This document shows, in pieces, positions 7,166-9,965 of a stretch of DNA of 9,965 nt. The DNA is from Betaproteobacteria bacterium. GTDB taxonomy: Bacteria > Pseudomonadota > Gammaproteobacteria > Burkholderiales > Sulfuriferulaceae. Below the pieces are notes generated by a model. It had not been told where the DNA came from. It did not search any database and saw nothing but the letters and a program-made list of their open reading frames with translations. Every line of letters begins with the position of its first letter. The stretch's first letter is position 1. Where the stretch lies: assembly GCA_003455595.1 (NCBI GenBank), contig DMQT01000196.1, positions 3,889 through 13,853 on the forward strand, written 5' to 3'. The position numbers were made by a program, and so were the translations under genes.

Positions 7166-8295
7166 GTGCGCCCCTTATCGTGCACGTGGTGCACCACTTC
7201 GCGGTGGGTGGCATGGAAAACGGCATGGTCAATATCCTTAACCGCCTGCCTGCGTATAAGTACCGCCACGCCGTAGTGTGCCTGACCGATTACACCGACT
7301 ACAGCCAGCGCATCGTGGCGCAACCGGTGCCGTTTTACGCGCTACACAAACAACCCGGACGCGACGTGTCGATTTATCCGAAGCTGTGGCGTACGCTGCG
7401 CGCATTGCGCCCGGCGTTGGTGCACACACGCAACCTGTCGGCGCTGGAAGGTCAGTTTGTCGCCGCCGCCGCCGGTATTCGCCGCCGCGTGCACGGCGAA
7501 CACGGCCGCGATGTGTTCGACCTGGACGGCAGCAACCGAAAATACAATTTGCTGCGCCGCGCCGCCCGGCCATTAGTCGGGCATTACATCAGCGTCAGTC
7601 GCGATCTGCAAAACTGGCTGCAAACCACAGTGGGCGTACCCGTCAGCCGCATTACGCAGATTTACAGCGGCGTGGACAGTGTGCAGTTTCATCCGCGCAT
7701 CGCACCACGTGTTGGCTTGCCGGCGGGCTTTGCGCCTGACGATGTGCTGGTGTTCGGCAGTGTCGGGCGCATGGCTGAGGTAAAAGACTATCCCACCCTG
7801 GTGCGCGCGTTCTTGCGTCTGCTGGAATTGCAGCCCGATGCACGGCAGCACGCGCGGCTAGTGATTGTCGGTGAGGGTGTCGCGCGTGCGCCGTGTCTCG
7901 CCTTGTTAAAACAGGCGGGTGCCGAGGCGCTGGCCTGGCTGCCGGGCGAACGCCATGACATCGCTGAGCTGATGCGTACGATGGACGTGTTTGTGCTGCC
8001 GTCGTTGGGCGAGGGCATTTCCAACACCGTCCTTGAAGCCCAGGCGAGCGGCCTGCCAGTGGTAGCCACTGCGGTGGGCGGCAACGTCGAACTGGTGCAG
8101 GATGGCAGTAACGGCACACTGGTCCACGTGGGCGATGTGGAGACGATGGCACAGGCCTTGCTCAACTATTTCAACGACCCGCAAATGACTGCGCGTCAGG
8201 GTCAGGTTGCGCGTCAGAAAATCGAGCGCAAATTCAGCTTGGACGCCATGACGCAGGCATATGAACAGGTCTACGACCAAGTGTTGGCTGGCTGA
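7162..8295 (+). CDS. GT4-type glycosyltransferase 2 of the XrtA locus (TIGR03088-like), TTG start
   Basis: This 377-residue GT-B glycosyltransferase of family GT4 probably transfers a second sugar of the EPS repeat unit at the cytoplasmic membrane. The N-terminal loop VHHFAVGGMENGMVNILN (about residues 9-26) is typical of the XrtA-associated Stp2 family. Further motifs are GEHGRDVFDLDG, YISVSRDLQ, YSGVDSVQFHP, FGSVGRMAEVKDYPTLVRAF and the EX7E block EGISNTVLE (284-292), followed by AQASGLPVVATAVGG. No ATG lies near the N-terminus. TTG at 7162 sits in a TTGA overlap with the exosortase stop (7163-7165), with GTGAGG at 7146-7151 ten bases upstream. A GTG at 7180 is the alternative but would cut into the first beta-strand. 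The length is normal for the family. The two GT4 enzymes flanking xrtA presumably act successively on one glycan. Confidence 0.9.
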   Translation: MSAPLIVHVVHHFAVGGMENGMVNILNRLPAYKYRHAVVCLTDYTDYSQRIVAQPVPFYALHKQPGRDVSIYPKLWRTLRALRPALVHTRNLSALEGQFVAAAAGIRRRVHGEHGRDVFDLDGSNRKYNLLRRAARPLVGHYISVSRDLQNWLQTTVGVPVSRITQIYSGVDSVQFHPRIAPRVGLPAGFAPDDVLVFGSVGRMAEVKDYPTLVRAFLRLLELQPDARQHARLVIVGEGVARAPCLALLKQAGAEALAWLPGERHDIAELMRTMDVFVLPSLGEGISNTVLEAQASGLPVVATAVGGNVELVQDGSNGTLVHVGDVETMAQALLNYFNDPQMTARQGQVARQKIERKFSLDAMTQAYEQVYDQVLAG

Positions 8296-8308
8296 CAATA
8301 ATGACGAA

Positions 8309-8326
8309 CCGTCCTGCAAAAGACGG
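8309..8326 (+). other. Short inverted repeat in the only sizeable intergenic gap
   Basis: CCGTC (8309-8313) and GACGG (8322-8326) can pair around an 8-base loop in the 51-base gap between glycosyltransferase 2 and the amidotransferase gene. No T-run follows, so it is not a convincing terminator. It might mildly affect RNA stability or translation of the next gene, or be chance. The rest of the gap holds the ribosome binding site AGAGGA (8332-8337). Confidence 0.25.
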
Positions 8327-8346
8327 CCAAAAGAGGAATCAGTTAC

Positions 8347-9965
8347 ATGTGCGGAATTGCTGGTATTTTTGACTTGACGGGCACGCGCGCGATCGACCGT
8401 GAGCTGCTGTCGCGCATCAACGACATCCAGTCGCACCGCGGCCCGGACGAGGCTGGCCTGCACCTGGAACCCGGTGTCGGTCTCGGCCATCGGCGCTTGT
8501 CCATCATCGACATCGCCAGCGGACAGCAGCCGCTGTTCAACGAGGATGGCAGTGTGGTGGTCGTGTTCAACGGCGAAATATACAACTTCGTCGAGCTGAT
8601 TCCCGAGTTGCAGCGTCTCGGCCATACCTTCCGCACCCGTTCCGATACCGAGGTCATCGTGCACGCATGGGAGCAATGGGGTGAGGCCTGCGTGCAGCAT
8701 TTCCGCGGCATGTTTGCGTTTGCCCTGTGGGATCGCAAGCAGCAGGTGTTTTTCCTCGCGCGCGACCGGCTCGGCGTCAAGCCGCTGTACTACGCGCTGC
8801 TCGACAATGACTGCTTCGTATTCGGTTCCGAGCTTAAAACCTTGACCGCGCATCCCGAGTTCAAGCGCACGCTCGACCCGTTCGCCATCGAGGATTATTT
8901 CGGTTACGGCTACGTGCCCGAGCCGCGCACCATTTACCAGCAGGCGCTGAAACTGCCGCCCGGTCATACGCTTACGTTACAGCGCGGCAAAAGCCTGCCT
9001 GCGCCGCGCGAATACTGGGATGTGCCATTCACGCCGCTCGCCCCGATGAGTGAACAGGATGCAGCAGACGAGACCATCGCGCGCCTGCGCGAAGCAGTCA
9101 AAATCCGCATGGTGGCCGAGGTGCCGCTGGGCGCATTTTTGTCCGGCGGGGTGGATTCTTCCGCCATTGTGGCGATGATGGCGGGGCTGTCGGATCAGCC
9201 GGTGAATACCTGTTCGATCTCGTTTGGCGATCCCAAATACAACGAAGCCGAATATGCCCAGCAAGTCGCTACGCGCTACCAGACTGCGCACCGCGTCGGT
9301 CAGGTCGAAGCCGATGACTTTGCGCTGATCGACGAACTCGCGCATTTGTACGACGAGCCGTATGCGGATAGTTCGGCCATGCCCACTTATCGCGTGTGCC
9401 AGCTGGCGCGGCAGAACGTTACGGTGGCACTGTCGGGCGACGGCGGCGACGAAAATTTCGCCGGGTATCGGCGCTACCGCTGGCATGGCTACGAAGAAAA
9501 AATGCGTGGTGCGCTGCCGCTCGGCCTGCGCCGCCCACTATTTGGTGCGCTCGGGCGCGGCTATCCCAAAGCCGACTGGGCACCCAAGGTGCTGCGCGCC
9601 AAAACCACCTTCGAGGCGATGGCGCGCGACAGCGTGGAAGGCTATTTTCACGGCGTGTCGGTGTGCAGCAATGCGCTGCGCAATCAGCTGTTTTCACCCG
9701 AGCTGAAACGCCAGCTGCAAGGCTATTCTGCGGTGGAAGTGCTACGTCGCCACGACGCCCACAACCCGGCGCACGATGCCGTGTCGCGGGTGCAATATCT
9801 GGACATGAAAACCTACCTGCCCGGCGATATCCTCACCAAGGTCGATCGCGCCAGCATGGCGCACGCGCTCGAAGTGCGCGTGCCGTTGCTCGATCATCAA
9901 CTGGTGGAATGGGTGTCCGGCCTGCCGGTAGCGCTGAAACTCAAGGGCAGCGAGGGCAAGAACAT
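8347..9965 (+). CDS. Asparagine synthase-like glutamine amidotransferase of the XrtA locus, 3' end cut by window
   Basis: The frame stays open from ATG 8347 to the window edge, giving 539 codons; relatives are about 630 residues, so roughly 90 are missing. The start is certain because the glutaminase nucleophile must be Cys2: the protein begins MCGIAGIFD, with AGAGGA nine bases upstream of the ATG. The N-terminal class II glutaminase domain shows SHRGPDEAG, GLGHRRLSIID, FNGEIYNF, RSDTEV and ARDRLGVKPLYY. The ATP-pyrophosphatase domain has the P-loop SGGVDSS (266-272), then YDEPYADSSAMPTY, LSGDGGDENFAGYRRY, YLPGDILTKVDRASMAHALE and VRVPLLDH. It uses glutamine nitrogen and ATP to amidate a carboxylate. 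In XrtA loci this subgroup (TIGR03108, exosortase A system-associated amidotransferase 1) is thought to act on the polysaccharide rather than make free asparagine. Housekeeping AsnB is the alternative, but the context argues against it. Confidence 0.92.
   Translation, partial: MCGIAGIFDLTGTRAIDRELLSRINDIQSHRGPDEAGLHLEPGVGLGHRRLSIIDIASGQQPLFNEDGSVVVVFNGEIYNFVELIPELQRLGHTFRTRSDTEVIVHAWEQWGEACVQHFRGMFAFALWDRKQQVFFLARDRLGVKPLYYALLDNDCFVFGSELKTLTAHPEFKRTLDPFAIEDYFGYGYVPEPRTIYQQALKLPPGHTLTLQRGKSLPAPREYWDVPFTPLAPMSEQDAADETIARLREAVKIRMVAEVPLGAFLSGGVDSSAIVAMMAGLSDQPVNTCSISFGDPKYNEAEYAQQVATRYQTAHRVGQVEADDFALIDELAHLYDEPYADSSAMPTYRVCQLARQNVTVALSGDGGDENFAGYRRYRWHGYEEKMRGALPLGLRRPLFGALGRGYPKADWAPKVLRAKTTFEAMARDSVEGYFHGVSVCSNALRNQLFSPELKRQLQGYSAVEVLRRHDAHNPAHDAVSRVQYLDMKTYLPGDILTKVDRASMAHALEVRVPLLDHQLVEWVSGLPVALKLKGSEGKN

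Noticed and set aside
8281..8346. Possible internal promoter before the amidotransferase gene
   Set aside because: AATAAT near 8297-8302 resembles a -10 box, but no -35 box lies at the right distance.
7906..8967. A 353-codon open frame on the minus strand across the end of glycosyltransferase 2 and the start of the amidotransferase
   Set aside because: It is antisense to two genes with clear family motifs, spans their junction, and its translation shows no recognisable domain. Long antisense frames are expected in GC-rich coding DNA.
1..9965. CRISPR arrays, tRNA or rRNA genes, insertion sequences, rho-independent terminators
   Set aside because: No regularly spaced repeats, cloverleaf-like segments, transposase motifs or stem-plus-T-run structures were seen; nearly all bases are within coding frames.

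Overview
This window is a compact run of nine genes, all on the plus strand. It belongs to the exosortase A (XrtA/EpsH) type of exopolysaccharide locus found in PEP-CTERM-bearing Gram-negative bacteria. The outer-membrane beta-barrel protein, the exosortase, the GC-rich coding sequence (roughly 60% by eye) and the family-specific gene set all suggest a proteobacterium. A betaproteobacterium of the Nitrosomonadales/Methylobacillus type is the likeliest guess, but there is no rRNA or marker gene here to prove it.

Layout, left to right: the C-terminal end of an outer-membrane beta-barrel protein (1-309); an XrtA-associated AAA-type ATPase (321-1349); a non-hydrolysing UDP-GlcNAc 2-epimerase (1364-2473); a NodB/DUF3473 polysaccharide deacetylase (2484-3317); a FemAB/GNAT-like transferase (3314-4363); a first GT4 glycosyltransferase (4371-5621); an exosortase A fused to an EpsI domain (5618-7165); a second GT4 glycosyltransferase starting with TTG (7162-8295); and an asparagine-synthase-type amidotransferase that runs off the right edge (8347 to beyond 9965). 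Three junctions are 4-base stop/start overlaps. The others are gaps of 7-14 bases, except for one 51-base gap before the amidotransferase. No terminator, tRNA, rRNA, CRISPR array or mobile element is visible, so the window is probably the middle of one long operon.

Inferred working model: the epimerase supplies UDP-ManNAc, the two GT4 enzymes extend a lipid-linked repeat unit, and the deacetylase, FemAB-like enzyme and amidotransferase modify it (de-N-acetylation, acyl or aminoacyl transfer, amide formation). The beta-barrel protein and the ATPase belong to the export and assembly machinery. XrtA in the inner membrane processes PEP-CTERM proteins, whose sorting is linked genetically to this polysaccharide. 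No PEP-CTERM substrate is encoded in the window. The locus type is known. The less-described points are the chemistry implied by this gene combination, the C-terminal extension of the ATPase, and the translational arrangement.
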